A DNA stretch of 64,000 bases from CALODL01 sp942492115 (lineage in GTDB: Bacteria; Planctomycetota; Phycisphaerae; UBA1845; CAIVHJ01), in assembly GCA_942492115.1 (NCBI GenBank), contig CALODL010000024.1, positions 248,001 through 312,000 of the forward strand, read 5' to 3'. Shown here one piece after another: positions 9,073-18,167 of the stretch. The first letter of the stretch is position 1, and each line of letters opens with the position of its first letter. The notes beneath the pieces are model-generated. The model made no database searches. It was not told the DNA's origin and saw only the letters and a list, made by a program, of their open reading frames with translations. Made by a program: the position numbers and the translations under genes.

Positions 9073-9294
9073 ATGAAAAAGCGCTTGTTCAGGCTCCTCG
9101 CCCTGATGCTGTGTGGCGGGTTTGTTTTTGGCAACTCCAACTCAGGATGTGCCCGTATTGCTGGCGATACGACGTTGACCGCGGTCAATGCATGTTTCAT
9201 CTTCGATTGCCAGAACGGCATTCTGGGCGGTCTCATCGACCCCTGTGTTCCTGGGCAGGAATTGTTCATCGATTGCTTCGCCCAAGTTCCTTAG
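9073..9294 (+). CDS. small exported cysteine-containing protein, unknown function
   Basis: A 73-residue protein with a clear export signal: MKKRLFRLLALMLCGGFVFG, a basic start and a hydrophobic core, followed by a Cys in NSGCA that might act as a lipid anchor, though it is not a canonical lipobox. The mature part is short and Cys-rich (NACFIFDCQNG, DPC, FIDC). ATG 9073 was chosen because GAAGGG lies just upstream and the signal peptide then starts correctly; an upstream in-frame start at 8899 would bury the signal. It is the first of four small plus-strand exported genes. I do not recognise the family. Confidence 0.7.
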   Translation: MKKRLFRLLALMLCGGFVFGNSNSGCARIAGDTTLTAVNACFIFDCQNGILGGLIDPCVPGQELFIDCFAQVP

Positions 9295-9342
9295 TCAACG
9301 AGGCCGGTGCGTAATCCGGTCATTCCAATACTGGAGCGTGAC

Positions 9343-9639
9343 ATGAAGACACCCAAGCTCAAGCGACTCAGCCGCGCAGCAGCGTTGGTGGTCTCGGGCG
9401 TGGTGGTGTTTCAGTTCGGCCTCGGTACGTGCGTGAGCCTATCCAACTGGTTTAACCCGTGTCAAACGGTGTTAACGGGCGCGACGTGCCAGCAACAGAC
9501 GCTGGATTTTCTGAATTCCGACATTCCGAATTTCAGCTATGATCCGAGCTGCACCATCCCAGGCGCCTGCGGCGACCTGCCGTTCGCTGACTTCAGCGGC
9601 GGTCTGTTCGGTACGGGACCGGGCGTCCGGCCCCCATAA
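9343..9639 (+). CDS. small exported protein with conserved FSGGL-GTGPGVRPP tail
   Basis: A 98-residue protein beginning MKTPKLKRLSRAAALVVSG with a hydrophobic segment reaching FQFGLGTC. This looks like a signal peptide or N-terminal anchor. The mature part has six or so Cys (CVSLSNWFNPC, GATC, SC, GAC). It ends with PFADFSGGLFGTGPGVRPP, shared almost exactly with the protein at 9922. ATG 9343 follows GGAGCG. A strong intrinsic terminator lies 24 bases after the stop. Function unknown; the shared tail is the best handle on it. Confidence 0.72.
   Translation: MKTPKLKRLSRAAALVVSGVVVFQFGLGTCVSLSNWFNPCQTVLTGATCQQQTLDFLNSDIPNFSYDPSCTIPGACGDLPFADFSGGLFGTGPGVRPP
9577..9639 (+). repeat. coding repeat, copy 1 (shared 20-residue C-terminal tail)
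   Basis: The last 63 bases of the gene match 10069-10131 at 51 positions. Eight of the twelve differences are synonymous third-base changes and one is in the stop codon, so the peptide rather than the DNA appears to be conserved. Confidence 0.8.
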
Positions 9640-9662
9640 CGAACCGACGACTCAAGACCCAG

Positions 9663-9697
9663 GCCCCTGCCTCGTTCGAGGCAGGGGCTTTTTTTTT
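9663..9697 (+). terminator. strong Rho-independent terminator
   Basis: GCCCCTGCCTCG pairs with CGAGGCAGGGGC (a 12-base arm, with a small loop formed by opening the inner pairs), followed by nine T. It separates the first two small genes from the next two, which therefore need their own promoter. Confidence 0.92.
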
Positions 9698-9921
9698 GGT
9701 TCTCCACGCATTTCCGGGATGGGCCTGCACACATGACCCTGTTGACGCACGCGTGGCGGAGGGTTCGAGGCATGGGCGCATCCATCACACACCTCTTGCC
9801 GCCAACCGCAACTCGACCGCAGCGTGCTGCAGAACCACTTTTTCGCCGACGCCTGACCGGGGCTATCGCTGCATTGTCGTTCCCGGTAACGTAATCATCT
9901 TCGGACCCAGGGAGTCGTCAG

Positions 9922-10131
9922 ATGACTCGAACGATGAACCATGCAGCCCGACTGATCGCCAGCGCGGTCGTTCTGCAATTCGTGCTGTGTTTCGCAGGCA
10001 GTGGTGGTGCGACAGTGGGCTCCGGTGCGGCGTCGGCCGGATCGCCACCCGTCACGACCTGCTCCGCGCTGCCGTTCGCCGGATTCAGCGGTGGACTGTG
10101 CGGAACCGGACCCGGCGTCCGGCCGCCCTAG
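9922..10131 (+). CDS. small exported protein with conserved FSGGL-GTGPGVRPP tail
   Basis: A 69-residue protein. MTRTMNHAARLIASAVVLQF is a signal-peptide-like start, then a short Gly/Ser/Ala stretch, then PFAGFSGGLCGTGPGVRPP at the very end. The tail differs from that of the 9343 protein at only two of twenty residues, while the rest of the two proteins is dissimilar. GGGAG sits about seven bases before the ATG. The mature part is tiny, so the conserved tail is roughly half of it. Function unknown. Possibilities are a processed extracellular peptide, a sorting tag or a ligand of a partner; none can be chosen from sequence. Confidence 0.68.
   Translation: MTRTMNHAARLIASAVVLQFVLCFAGSGGATVGSGAASAGSPPVTTCSALPFAGFSGGLCGTGPGVRPP
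10069..10131 (+). repeat. coding repeat, copy 2 (shared 20-residue C-terminal tail)
   Basis: Second copy of the tail-coding segment found at 9577-9639; 18 of 20 encoded residues are identical (Asp/Gly and Phe/Cys differ). Confidence 0.8.
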
Positions 10132-10286
10132 GCAGTGCGGGATCAAGATGACTTCGGGCCACGGCTGTGGAGGACATCGCGCTCACGCGCAACGCTGATG
10201 CTGAGCATGACTGTTTTCGAGCGTACGGATGCCTTTGTGCTCGCATCCCTCGCGATAGGACTTGCAGGTTTTGAAAGGGATTTCTG

Positions 10287-10472
10287 ATGCGTCAGAACAG
10301 AACAAGGACTGTTCATTGGGTGCTCGGGATCGGCAGCGGGTCGGTGCTTCTACAACTCGGAGGCTGCGTCGGATTGACCGGCTTCTCCTTCGCCAGCGCA
10401 GGAATCAATCTCATCGCCCCGCTGGTCATCGCTCTGCTCACCGGCAGCATCACTGGCGCTCCCGCAGTCTGA
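10287..10472 (+). CDS. very small lipoprotein-like protein, unknown function
   Basis: A 61-residue ORF with MRQNRTRTVHWVLGIGSGSV leading into LLQLGGC, a good lipobox, then a hydrophobic body (INLIAPLVIALLTGSITG). AAAGGGA lies about eight bases before ATG 10287. Its last 123 bases overlap, on the opposite strand, the C-terminal coding end of the coiled-coil gene, so one of the two ends may be mis-assigned. The export signal, ribosome site and position after three similar small genes support it; its small size argues for caution. Confidence 0.5.
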   Translation: MRQNRTRTVHWVLGIGSGSVLLQLGGCVGLTGFSFASAGINLIAPLVIALLTGSITGAPAV

Positions 10473-11567
10473 ACCTCGCTGCTCACGCGTCGCGTCCAGC
10501 TCGGCCATGAGGGCCCGGGTCTCGCGTTCGAGCGCGTCAACCGTCGCCTGCAGGCTGGCCCGTGAGTCGTCTACCGAGGGCTCGGGAAGCTCCGGCACGG
10601 GCGGCGGACCATGCAGCGTTGCGTTCGGCCAGGTGTCCGGCATCTGGGTCTGCATCAAGCTGCCAAATGCATTGAGTGCCTGCTCACGATCTGTGACCGC
10701 CTGCTCGTTCTTGCACAAGGCCTGCCAGCGGCGATCAAGCTCTTCGCGATAGCGCTCCAGCTCGAGCTGCCGTTCCGAGATCGTGCGCCCACGATCACCG
10801 AGCTGAGATTCTGCCTGCTCCATGGACCGCAGACGACGATGAATCTCGTCCTCAGCGCGGCGCAGTTCGGATTCCCGCGTTACCATACGCGCCGCGTGGT
10901 CTTCCAGGTCTTTCTGGAGCTTCCTGGCCATTTCGCGATCGCGTTCAGCATAATTGCGGTCACGCTCGACTGCATCACGCAGTGACTGCAGTTCTTCGCG
11001 CTTGCCTTCAAAGTCAACTGCGAAACTCTCGATCTCGCGTTCGCGCACCTCGAGTTCACGGGCCAGACGCCCCAGTTCGGCAATGCGCGACTCCAGGGTC
11101 GATTCGCGACGGGCACTGCTGGCAGCGCCGTGATCGAGCATCAGCTTGTCGTCGTCGACATCGAGCTGCTGTTGCTTCAGCCGTTCGTTGTGCACGGCGA
11201 TTTCAGCAGCCCGGCGCTCGAGGTCTTCAGCCATCTGGCTCAGAAGCTTCTCTTTGTTGTCGAGGTCCTGCTTCCGCACGGCAAGATCACTCTGTTCTGC
11301 GACCAGACGCTTGCGCCAGGCGTTGAGTTCCTGCCAATTGCCAGCCAGGTCATCCTGCAAGCGTGAAATCTCGCTCTCGATCTGGCCCAGAGCCCGTTCT
11401 GGCAGGTCGGTCATGCTGGAAGGCGGGGGTGGCGGGTCATGACTGGGCTGCGGGAAGAAAGCGCTGGACCACCCGTGACGTGGGCCATCATCCGGCGCGG
11501 CGGGCCACTCCGCAGCCTTGTGATCGATCCCGTCGTTCTCTGGTGCTGGATGTTCCTGGTCGCTCAC
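10350..11567 (-). CDS. long coiled-coil protein, unknown function
   Basis: A 405-residue protein dominated by charged heptads. After a Pro-rich, disordered N-terminus (residues 1-52, with PQPSHDPPPPPSSM), an almost unbroken coiled coil runs from about 55 to 310, rich in Glu, Arg, Leu and Gln (for example ELRRAEDEIHRRLRSMEQAE). A second short coil follows at about 340-365, and the tail is acidic and Ser/Asp-rich. There is no signal peptide or membrane segment, so it is presumably cytoplasmic. No catalytic motif is seen. It is divergent from surE. The C-terminal 123 bases overlap a small plus-strand ORF. Confidence 0.75.
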   Translation of the reverse strand: MSDQEHPAPENDGIDHKAAEWPAAPDDGPRHGWSSAFFPQPSHDPPPPPSSMTDLPERALGQIESEISRLQDDLAGNWQELNAWRKRLVAEQSDLAVRKQDLDNKEKLLSQMAEDLERRAAEIAVHNERLKQQQLDVDDDKLMLDHGAASSARRESTLESRIAELGRLARELEVREREIESFAVDFEGKREELQSLRDAVERDRNYAERDREMARKLQKDLEDHAARMVTRESELRRAEDEIHRRLRSMEQAESQLGDRGRTISERQLELERYREELDRRWQALCKNEQAVTDREQALNAFGSLMQTQMPDTWPNATLHGPPPVPELPEPSVDDSRASLQATVDALERETRALMAELDATREQRGSDCGSASDAAGEQSDDQRGDEIDSCAGEGEAGQSDAASEL

Positions 11568-11621
11568 TGGTCCAAACCCTTCTGCGCTGCTCAGGCACCC
11601 GTCGTGCCCCGCCGTCGATCT

Positions 11622-11650
11622 TTGGTGGTTACCGGGCGTACAGGTATATT
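11622..11650 (+). promoter_or_regulatory. sigma70-like promoter upstream of surE
   Basis: TTGGTG, 17-base spacer, TATATT; transcription would start near 11657, leaving a leader of about 100 bases before the GTG start of surE. It lies in the divergent gap shared with the coiled-coil gene. Confidence 0.42.
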
Positions 11651-11759
11651 GGTCGACCGAAAGCCGGGCCCAATCAAGCTAAATACGGCCCCTGAGCCTC
11701 ACACATAACCTTTTGAGTGCGTTGGGCCTCGAACTTCGGACCTCACGCAGGAGCGTCAC

Positions 11760-12467
11760 GTGAATATCCTGATCAGCAACGACGACGGCTATGGTGCCGA
11801 AGGGCTCTGCGCCCTCTACGAGGTGGCCAGCCGCTACGGCTCGGTCGCCATCGTCGCACCCGATCGCCAGCACAGCATGAAGAGCCACGCGATCTCTGGC
11901 GACGTCCTGACGGTTGTCAAGGACCCCGGGCTGGCGCACGCCTATCACTGCACCGGCACGCCGGCAGACTGCGTACGACTGGGCCTGAACCATTTGCCGA
12001 TCGGTACGGTGGACGTGGTCATCGCCGGCATCAACCACGGTGGGAATCTGGGTGTTGATGTTTTCTACTCCGGAACACTGGCCGCCGCGCGCGAGGCGGC
12101 TCTGCTCGGCGTGCCGGCGATCGCCATGTCGCAAATGTGCCGCGGTACGGCGACGGAGAACTGGGAGCGTGCGCGGGCACTGGCCGCCGAGGCCCTCGAG
12201 CATGTCCTCGGCCATCGCACTCCCGCAAGGCTGCCCCGACTGACGAATATCAATCTGCCGTGCTTCACGGTCGCCGAGACGCCCCATGGCATCAAGCAAT
12301 GCCCCATGACGGTTGCGCCGATGGGCATGGAATTCGACGAAGTCGAGCCGTTGCGTTTCAAGTATGCCGCTAGCTACTTCGGTCGCCCAGCTCCGCAAGG
12401 CAGCGATGTGTTCTACGCCATGAACGGCTGGATCACAGTCACCGAGCTCAATCTCGATCAGAACTAG
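11760..12467 (+). CDS. surE: 5'/3'-nucleotidase SurE
   Basis: A 235-residue metal-dependent phosphatase that removes phosphate from nucleoside monophosphates, usually linked to stress and stationary phase. The N-terminus MNILISNDDGYGAEGL carries the metal-binding Asn-Asp-Asp. APDRQHSMKSHAIS fits the Ser/Asn ligand loop, and CTGTPADCVRLGL and GINHGGNLGVDVFYSGT supply the second conserved Asn and active-site loop. The length is typical of the family. The start is GTG, supported by AGGAG six bases upstream. It stands alone on the plus strand between minus-strand genes. Confidence 0.93.
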   Translation: MNILISNDDGYGAEGLCALYEVASRYGSVAIVAPDRQHSMKSHAISGDVLTVVKDPGLAHAYHCTGTPADCVRLGLNHLPIGTVDVVIAGINHGGNLGVDVFYSGTLAAAREAALLGVPAIAMSQMCRGTATENWERARALAAEALEHVLGHRTPARLPRLTNINLPCFTVAETPHGIKQCPMTVAPMGMEFDEVEPLRFKYAASYFGRPAPQGSDVFYAMNGWITVTELNLDQN

Positions 12468-12558
12468 AAATGGGTGGTCGCAGACACTTGCCGTACCAAC
12501 GACACCGGAACACAGACCGGGTCGAGGAGCGTCGTGCGGACAAATAGGGTGCTCAACG

Positions 12559-13128
12559 CTATGCGTTTGGCGGGCGGATTTTGATACCCTCGACGCACTC
12601 GGGCACCTTGAAGTTGTGCGGATGACCGGTAATCACCGCGCCGTCCGTACGGACGAACTCCGGCACGATGCGGATTTCCTTGGCACACAAGTCGGAATCG
12701 CCCCAGTCCAGTTGGAACATGTACGGCCAGCCGAGGAACTTGCTCTTACGGCCAACACGCCATTGCTGGGCTGCATCGTAGTCGAATTCCCAGGTCTTGA
12801 CGTGCTCGCCGTAGGCCTCACCGCTCGCCTCGCGATCAATGGTGTACAGCTTGATTCGAATCGTGCCATCGGCATTGACGCCCTTATTCGTACGGGCCGA
12901 GACGGCGTAGTACACGAAGCGGAACCCCTCGGGGTTGGGGTCCCCTGCCGGGTCCAGTGAAACGAAGGGATTGTTCTTCCAGTACGTGACCACCTGGATG
13001 ACATCGGTTTCTTTCGGAGCGTGCAACGCCCGCTGGCGGCTGAAACTGCGCTGAGCACCATGGCTGCATCCGCAGAGCGCAACCAGGGCACCACATACCA
13101 TCCAGATTGTCACGTGTCGGACAGTCAT
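12559..13128 (-). CDS. lipoprotein beside the secretin gene, candidate pilotin
   Basis: A 189-residue predicted lipoprotein: a basic start, a hydrophobic segment, and lipobox LVALCGC at about residues 16-22. The mature part is mixed alpha/beta with many aromatic residues (RFVYYAVSA, FLGWPYMFQLDWG) and no known motif. It starts within ten bases of the secretin stop on the same strand, so it is the last gene of the T2SS operon. ATG 13128 follows AGGCGGTG; a GTG two codons earlier is an alternative. T2SS operons often encode a small lipoprotein (pilotin) that escorts the secretin to the outer membrane. Position and type fit, but no pilotin homology is visible. Confidence 0.8.
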   Translation of the reverse strand: MTVRHVTIWMVCGALVALCGCSHGAQRSFSRQRALHAPKETDVIQVVTYWKNNPFVSLDPAGDPNPEGFRFVYYAVSARTNKGVNADGTIRIKLYTIDREASGEAYGEHVKTWEFDYDAAQQWRVGRKSKFLGWPYMFQLDWGDSDLCAKEIRIVPEFVRTDGAVITGHPHNFKVPECVEGIKIRPPNA

Positions 13129-13137
13129 AGCCACCGC

Positions 13138-16100
13138 CTAGGATGGAGATCCGATCGATACGCGCCGACGCTGGCGCTGTCCATTGTCGGCCGGAGCGGC
13201 GTCCTCACGGAGTCCCAGTTCCTGTGGGACCACCGGGCCGTAGGCGCCCGGTTCCGGGCCGTAAGCTTCGTCGATCGGCTTCCGCAGCATCTCGCGATCC
13301 TGGATCGGCGGAACACCGGGACGCACCTGCAGTTTCTTGAGCAACGGGCTGGCCTTGGTCTTGTCCGGAATGATGTCGGTCAGGTCACGCTGCTCGATGG
13401 ACATGCGGTAGCTGTCCTCTTCGTTGCGAATAATGGTCGCGGTCATGACCACGAGCAGTTCGCGGCGCGATGAGCTGTCGCCATCGGTGCGGAACATCGC
13501 GCCGATCAGCGGGATGTCACCGACGATGGGTACCTTCTGTTCGTTCTGGCGACTGATGGTCTCGATGAGGCCACCGATGATGACCGTCTCGCCATCCTTG
13601 ATGGTCACGGTCGTGGTCAACTCGGTACCCTGGATACTCACCGAGGAGGTATCACCGACCTGTACCTGGGGGCCGACATTGTTGACCGTCGAGTCGAGTT
13701 CCAATTGTATGAAACCGTCCGGATTGATGTGCGGCGTGACCTCGAGCGTGATCCCCGTGTCGACGTAGTTGACGTTGGTGATCGGGTTACCGGCGTTGTC
13801 GCTGCCCTGGGCTTCGAGTGTCGGCACCTGGTTGAGGATCGCGATACGGGCATCTTCAGCGTTGTCCTCGGCCACGAGGCTCGGACGCGAGATGAGCTCG
13901 GCGCGGCCGGCAGTCTGCAGCGCGTGGAACAGGAAGGCGAAGTCCTCACCGGTGACGGTGAAGGAGAACCCGCCACCGCTGCCCAGGGCACCAAGGTCGG
14001 TCCCGACGACGAAGTCCTTATTGGGCCCCTGGATCGTACCGTTCGGCCCCTGGACCGCCTTCTCACTGAACAGCAGATCCTGCCAGGTCCACTCCATACC
14101 CAACTCGAAGGTGTCTTCGAGTGACACTTCGATGAGCATGAACTCGATGAGCACCTGTTCCGGTGCACGATCGAGCTCCTTCACGATGTCCATGTACTGT
14201 TTGCGATAGCGCGGGCTGACCGAGACGAGAACCGAGTTGGTCCCCTCGTCGGGCACCACGGTGATCGCCTGATCGGCCAGCTGGTACACTGAACGGGTCT
14301 CATCCAGCCCGGCCAGCCGTGCGTTTTCCTGTTCGTTGAAATCCTGCAGCGCGGTGGCCACGACATCGGCCGTCGTGTTGTTCAGCCGCACCGTCTCGAT
14401 GAAGCGTTCTTCAGCAGCCTGGCCGTCGAGCTTGTCGATCATGTCGCGCACGACCTCGATGTACTGCTCGTTGCCAGCAACGATCACCGAATTGGTCCGG
14501 GTGTCCGGGGCAAAGGTCAGGGCCTGACGAAGACCGCTGACATTGGCGCCGGCGACGCCACTGACGCCTTCGATCATGACCTCCGGTCCGTCTTCGCTTC
14601 CACCCTCGGACTGCTCGAACACCTGTTGCAGCGTCTCGATCATCTGCTCCGCATTGGCGTTGGTCAGGGGAAAGACCTCGACGATCGCGGTCAACGGCGG
14701 AATGTCATCCAATTGCCTGATCAGACTGTGGAGCATATCGACGCTCTCGGGCGGGGCCATGACCATGAGTGAATTGGTCTGCAGGTAAGGCACGATGCTG
14801 ATATCCTGGCGGAGCAACTTGCGCAGCTCACGACTGCCACCGTCCATATCCTCGAAGAACGACAGGATCAGAGCCGTCTCGTCGGCCGCATCCTCAACGG
14901 CGAATGCTTCCTCGACCGCCGTCGCCAGGTCTTCGGCCATTGCCGTCTTGAGCTGGATGACCTCGAAACGCATTTCACGTGTGGGCTTGTTGGCGTCGAG
15001 CTTTGAAACCATCCGCTCGATGTCTTCCATCTGGCCGGCCGAGGCCCATACGAGTAATGAATTGGTCCACAACACCGGCTGCACGGCGATCGCGGCAGCA
15101 CTGCCGTCAGAGCCCTCTGTCTGTGACTGGAACAGATCGCTGAGGACCTGCGAAGCCTGTTCCGCGTCTGCGATGTTGAGATTAAAAATCTTGAGTTGTT
15201 GATTGAGGCTCGACTTGATGTCGAGCATCTCGATCAGCTCACTCAGAATATGGTGGTCCTCGGCGCTGGCGCTGCACAGCAGGCTGTTGGAGCTCTCGAC
15301 CGGTGTCATGGTCATCGGTGTGCGCTCACCGTCGGCGCCCTGATTGCGTTCCTCGAACATCTGCTGTATACGCGGCGCGAGCTTGACGGCCGAAGCATGC
15401 TTGAGTGTGTAGACCTCGAACTGCGCAGACGGTGTCGTGCTCTCCTGATCCATGCTCTTGAGCAGTTCTTCGGTGCGGGCCATGGCGTCGCGTGAGCCGG
15501 TCACGATCACCGCGTTGGACACCTCGACCGGAATGAAGGTCGGCTTGACGAAGACGTCGGCACTGTCCGAAGGCATACTCGACTCGAGGCCATCGAACAC
15601 CTGCTGCATGATGCCGGCCACCTTGAGGGCGTCAGCGTGGACCAACTGGAAGATGCGCGCCGAACCGAAGTCGATCGTATCGTCGCGATCCATCTCTTTG
15701 ATCAACTGCTCGATGATGGCCATGTTCGGCTTGGATGCACTGACCATGATCGCGTTGGACCGGGTGTCGGAAATCAGGGCCACGTGGTCGCGTTCTTCCG
15801 ACAGGTCACTGTTACCGGCGCCCTTGCCCGGTTGATAGAGCCCCTGCTCGACGACCAGTTCACGCACCTTGCCGGCGACATTGGCCGCGTCGGCGTTCTC
15901 CAGCACGAACGTCTGGACGATTCCGGCCAGCTCGGGAATGACATCGAGCTTGGCGACGATGTTTTGAATCTCTTCGAAATTCTCGACGCTCGAAGCCACG
16001 AGCATGGTGTTGGTGGCGGCGTCCGATGAAATCGCCACCTTATCCGAGTTGTCCTCTTCCGACCCCTGGCGCTGCTCGCGTCGTTCATCGAACAACTGCT

Positions 16101-18039
16101 TGAGCATCTCGCCGAGCTGCTCAGCGTCGTTGTTTTCGAGCTCGATCATGCGGATCATGGCCATCGGGGCCAGTTCCTGGGATTCAAGGTCCTCGACGAG
16201 CTTTTTGATACCGTTGTAATCTTCGATACTCGAGGCAATGACCAGTGCATTGCTGCGGGCGTCGGCGACAACCACCGGCAGATCCGGCGGCAACTCCTGA
16301 CGCTCGCGTAGCTCGCCCTTGCGCGCCCACAATTCACCAATCTTGTCGGCGATATTGGCGGCGCTGGTCTTTTCGAGCTTGACCAGGCGGACCTCGTTGA
16401 GGAACGACTCATCGACCTCGTCGAGCTTGCGTGCCAGGTTGGACAGCTCTTCGAACTTGCTCTCGGTGGCCATGACGATCAGCGCATTGGCCCGCAGGTC
16501 CGAAAGGACCAACGCCTTTTCCTGTTCGATGGCCACGGTTCCCGCATCACGCTCACTCAGCGTTTCGACCTGGGCCGTGTTGAGGTCGGTGAGAACCTTG
16601 GCCACGCGCTCGGCGTCGGTGTTTTCGAGGTACAGGAACTGGGTCTTGGGAAAAAACTGTCGGCCCTCGATATCGAGCTGCTCGACGACTTTGAACGCCA
16701 CGGCAAGTTGCGCCGGACGACCGGAAACGACTACTGTATTGGATCGTTTGTCGGCGTGGATACCAACGTTGTACACGAACGCTTCACCCGGAACGCCGGC
16801 TGGCACGGCATCCTTGACCTTGTCGCCCGGCGTTGCGGGGAGCTCCTTGCCGGCGTCGAACATCTCGTTGAGCACCTGCGCGACGCGTTCGGCATCCGCA
16901 AATTTGAGCGGGAAGAACTCAATGCCCATCTGCGGTGCGATCGGCACGTTGTCCAGCAGCTTGACGATCTCCTGGATGGCGACCGCGTTCTGGTCGTGCG
17001 TGGCGATGATCAGTGCGTTGGTCCCGGGCTCCGGAACGATCTTGAGCGGCTTTTCGAGATCGAGTTCGGGCAGTTCTTCGGTCTGGCCATCGACCCCGAC
17101 CTTGGTGAAGCGCAAGCGCAGGATCTTCTCTTTCAGGTCCTCGGCCTGCTGGCCCTGAACCGTCAACATCTCGGTCAGGGCGTCGGCCAGATCCGCGGCG
17201 TTGGACATGACCAGCGGAATGTACAACAGCTTGGCGCGTGACAGCCCCTCGGGCTCGACGTCGTATACGGCGATGAGCTGCTTGATCTGTGCAATGTATT
17301 CCTTGGGCGCGGTGACCGTCACACTCTGGTTACGATCGAGGGCGATGACTTCGATCTTCTCGAGGATCTTGTCGCCGCCGGGGCGCTGCTTGACCATCTG
17401 CTCGAGGGCCTTCTGAATGTATTCGGCGGCCTCGCTGGCCGGGATGTACTGCAGTTTGACCGTCTCGTACTCGAGTTCCAGAGGCGGCGTCTGGTCGTCG
17501 AGGTCCCTGGCCAGCTGCTTGATCTCGTCGAGCAGGTCCTCGGGACCGGCGATGATCAGCGTGTTGGAGGCGTTGTCGGCAACCACGGTGAACTCGTCGT
17601 TGGGGTAGACCGCAGTGAAGATTTCCTGCACCTGAGCACTGAGCTCACTGGCCGTCGCGTTCGTCAACGACAGGATGGTGAACGCCTGGCGGTCGGTTTC
17701 CTGATCGATTTTGGCAATCAGAGCCTGGAGGATGTCGAGATCGCTTTCGATGCCCTCGAGCAGGATGGTGCCATCATTGAGGATCTCGTAACCGATATCG
17801 TTGCCGGACAGCTCGCTCGAGCCCGCCTTGGCTTCTTCGGTTTGTGTATCTGGACCGGGCGCCGTGTCGCTCGACGGTGTGTCAGCCGGGGGGGCAGCAG
17901 GTGGTTCGGACGCGTCCTGCGGCGCCGGACCTGCGGCCGTTTCCTGCGGCATGTTCTGCTGAGCGACGACCGCCGATCCTCCGATCAACAACGTCACCAG
18001 TGTCACGATCAGTCCAACGTTCATCCAACGTCGTGTCAT
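13138..18039 (-). CDS. gspD: giant secretin with about 14 N1-type repeats and pore domain (GspD)
   Basis: A 1,633-residue outer-membrane secretin. Met at 18039 begins a signal peptide (MTRRWMNVGLIVTLVTLLIG to about residue 26) and follows GGAAAGGG. An acidic Pro/Ala linker and a short N0-like part lead into about 14 tandem repeats of roughly 80 residues. Each has a core such as ARSNALVIASS or TRTNSVIVAGN, then an amphipathic helix ending in LD, then a strand-helix unit. The secretin pore domain spans about 1296-1540, with VPTLEAQG, VDTGITLEVTPHINPDG, ELTTTVTIKDGETVIIGGL and KVPIVGDIPLIGAMF. Ordinary GspD proteins have an N0 plus three N domains and about 650-700 residues. Closes the T2SS operon before the lipoprotein gene. 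Only this one of the three repeat proteins can form the outer-membrane channel. Confidence 0.93.
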   Translation of the reverse strand: MTRRWMNVGLIVTLVTLLIGGSAVVAQQNMPQETAAGPAPQDASEPPAAPPADTPSSDTAPGPDTQTEEAKAGSSELSGNDIGYEILNDGTILLEGIESDLDILQALIAKIDQETDRQAFTILSLTNATASELSAQVQEIFTAVYPNDEFTVVADNASNTLIIAGPEDLLDEIKQLARDLDDQTPPLELEYETVKLQYIPASEAAEYIQKALEQMVKQRPGGDKILEKIEVIALDRNQSVTVTAPKEYIAQIKQLIAVYDVEPEGLSRAKLLYIPLVMSNAADLADALTEMLTVQGQQAEDLKEKILRLRFTKVGVDGQTEELPELDLEKPLKIVPEPGTNALIIATHDQNAVAIQEIVKLLDNVPIAPQMGIEFFPLKFADAERVAQVLNEMFDAGKELPATPGDKVKDAVPAGVPGEAFVYNVGIHADKRSNTVVVSGRPAQLAVAFKVVEQLDIEGRQFFPKTQFLYLENTDAERVAKVLTDLNTAQVETLSERDAGTVAIEQEKALVLSDLRANALIVMATESKFEELSNLARKLDEVDESFLNEVRLVKLEKTSAANIADKIGELWARKGELRERQELPPDLPVVVADARSNALVIASSIEDYNGIKKLVEDLESQELAPMAMIRMIELENNDAEQLGEMLKQLFDERREQRQGSEEDNSDKVAISSDAATNTMLVASSVENFEEIQNIVAKLDVIPELAGIVQTFVLENADAANVAGKVRELVVEQGLYQPGKGAGNSDLSEERDHVALISDTRSNAIMVSASKPNMAIIEQLIKEMDRDDTIDFGSARIFQLVHADALKVAGIMQQVFDGLESSMPSDSADVFVKPTFIPVEVSNAVIVTGSRDAMARTEELLKSMDQESTTPSAQFEVYTLKHASAVKLAPRIQQMFEERNQGADGERTPMTMTPVESSNSLLCSASAEDHHILSELIEMLDIKSSLNQQLKIFNLNIADAEQASQVLSDLFQSQTEGSDGSAAAIAVQPVLWTNSLLVWASAGQMEDIERMVSKLDANKPTREMRFEVIQLKTAMAEDLATAVEEAFAVEDAADETALILSFFEDMDGGSRELRKLLRQDISIVPYLQTNSLMVMAPPESVDMLHSLIRQLDDIPPLTAIVEVFPLTNANAEQMIETLQQVFEQSEGGSEDGPEVMIEGVSGVAGANVSGLRQALTFAPDTRTNSVIVAGNEQYIEVVRDMIDKLDGQAAEERFIETVRLNNTTADVVATALQDFNEQENARLAGLDETRSVYQLADQAITVVPDEGTNSVLVSVSPRYRKQYMDIVKELDRAPEQVLIEFMLIEVSLEDTFELGMEWTWQDLLFSEKAVQGPNGTIQGPNKDFVVGTDLGALGSGGGFSFTVTGEDFAFLFHALQTAGRAELISRPSLVAEDNAEDARIAILNQVPTLEAQGSDNAGNPITNVNYVDTGITLEVTPHINPDGFIQLELDSTVNNVGPQVQVGDTSSVSIQGTELTTTVTIKDGETVIIGGLIETISRQNEQKVPIVGDIPLIGAMFRTDGDSSSRRELLVVMTATIIRNEEDSYRMSIEQRDLTDIIPDKTKASPLLKKLQVRPGVPPIQDREMLRKPIDEAYGPEPGAYGPVVPQELGLREDAAPADNGQRQRRRVSIGSPS

Positions 18040-18167
18040 GTCAATCAACCCTTTCCGCGGTTCATATACAGCCGCGGGGTGCCGGGGGTGGCACACGCTT
18101 CTCTCCAAGGTCCCATTTCACACAGCGATGCTTCGTTCGCCGCGCTATCAGCAACCGGGCCGGCCGA

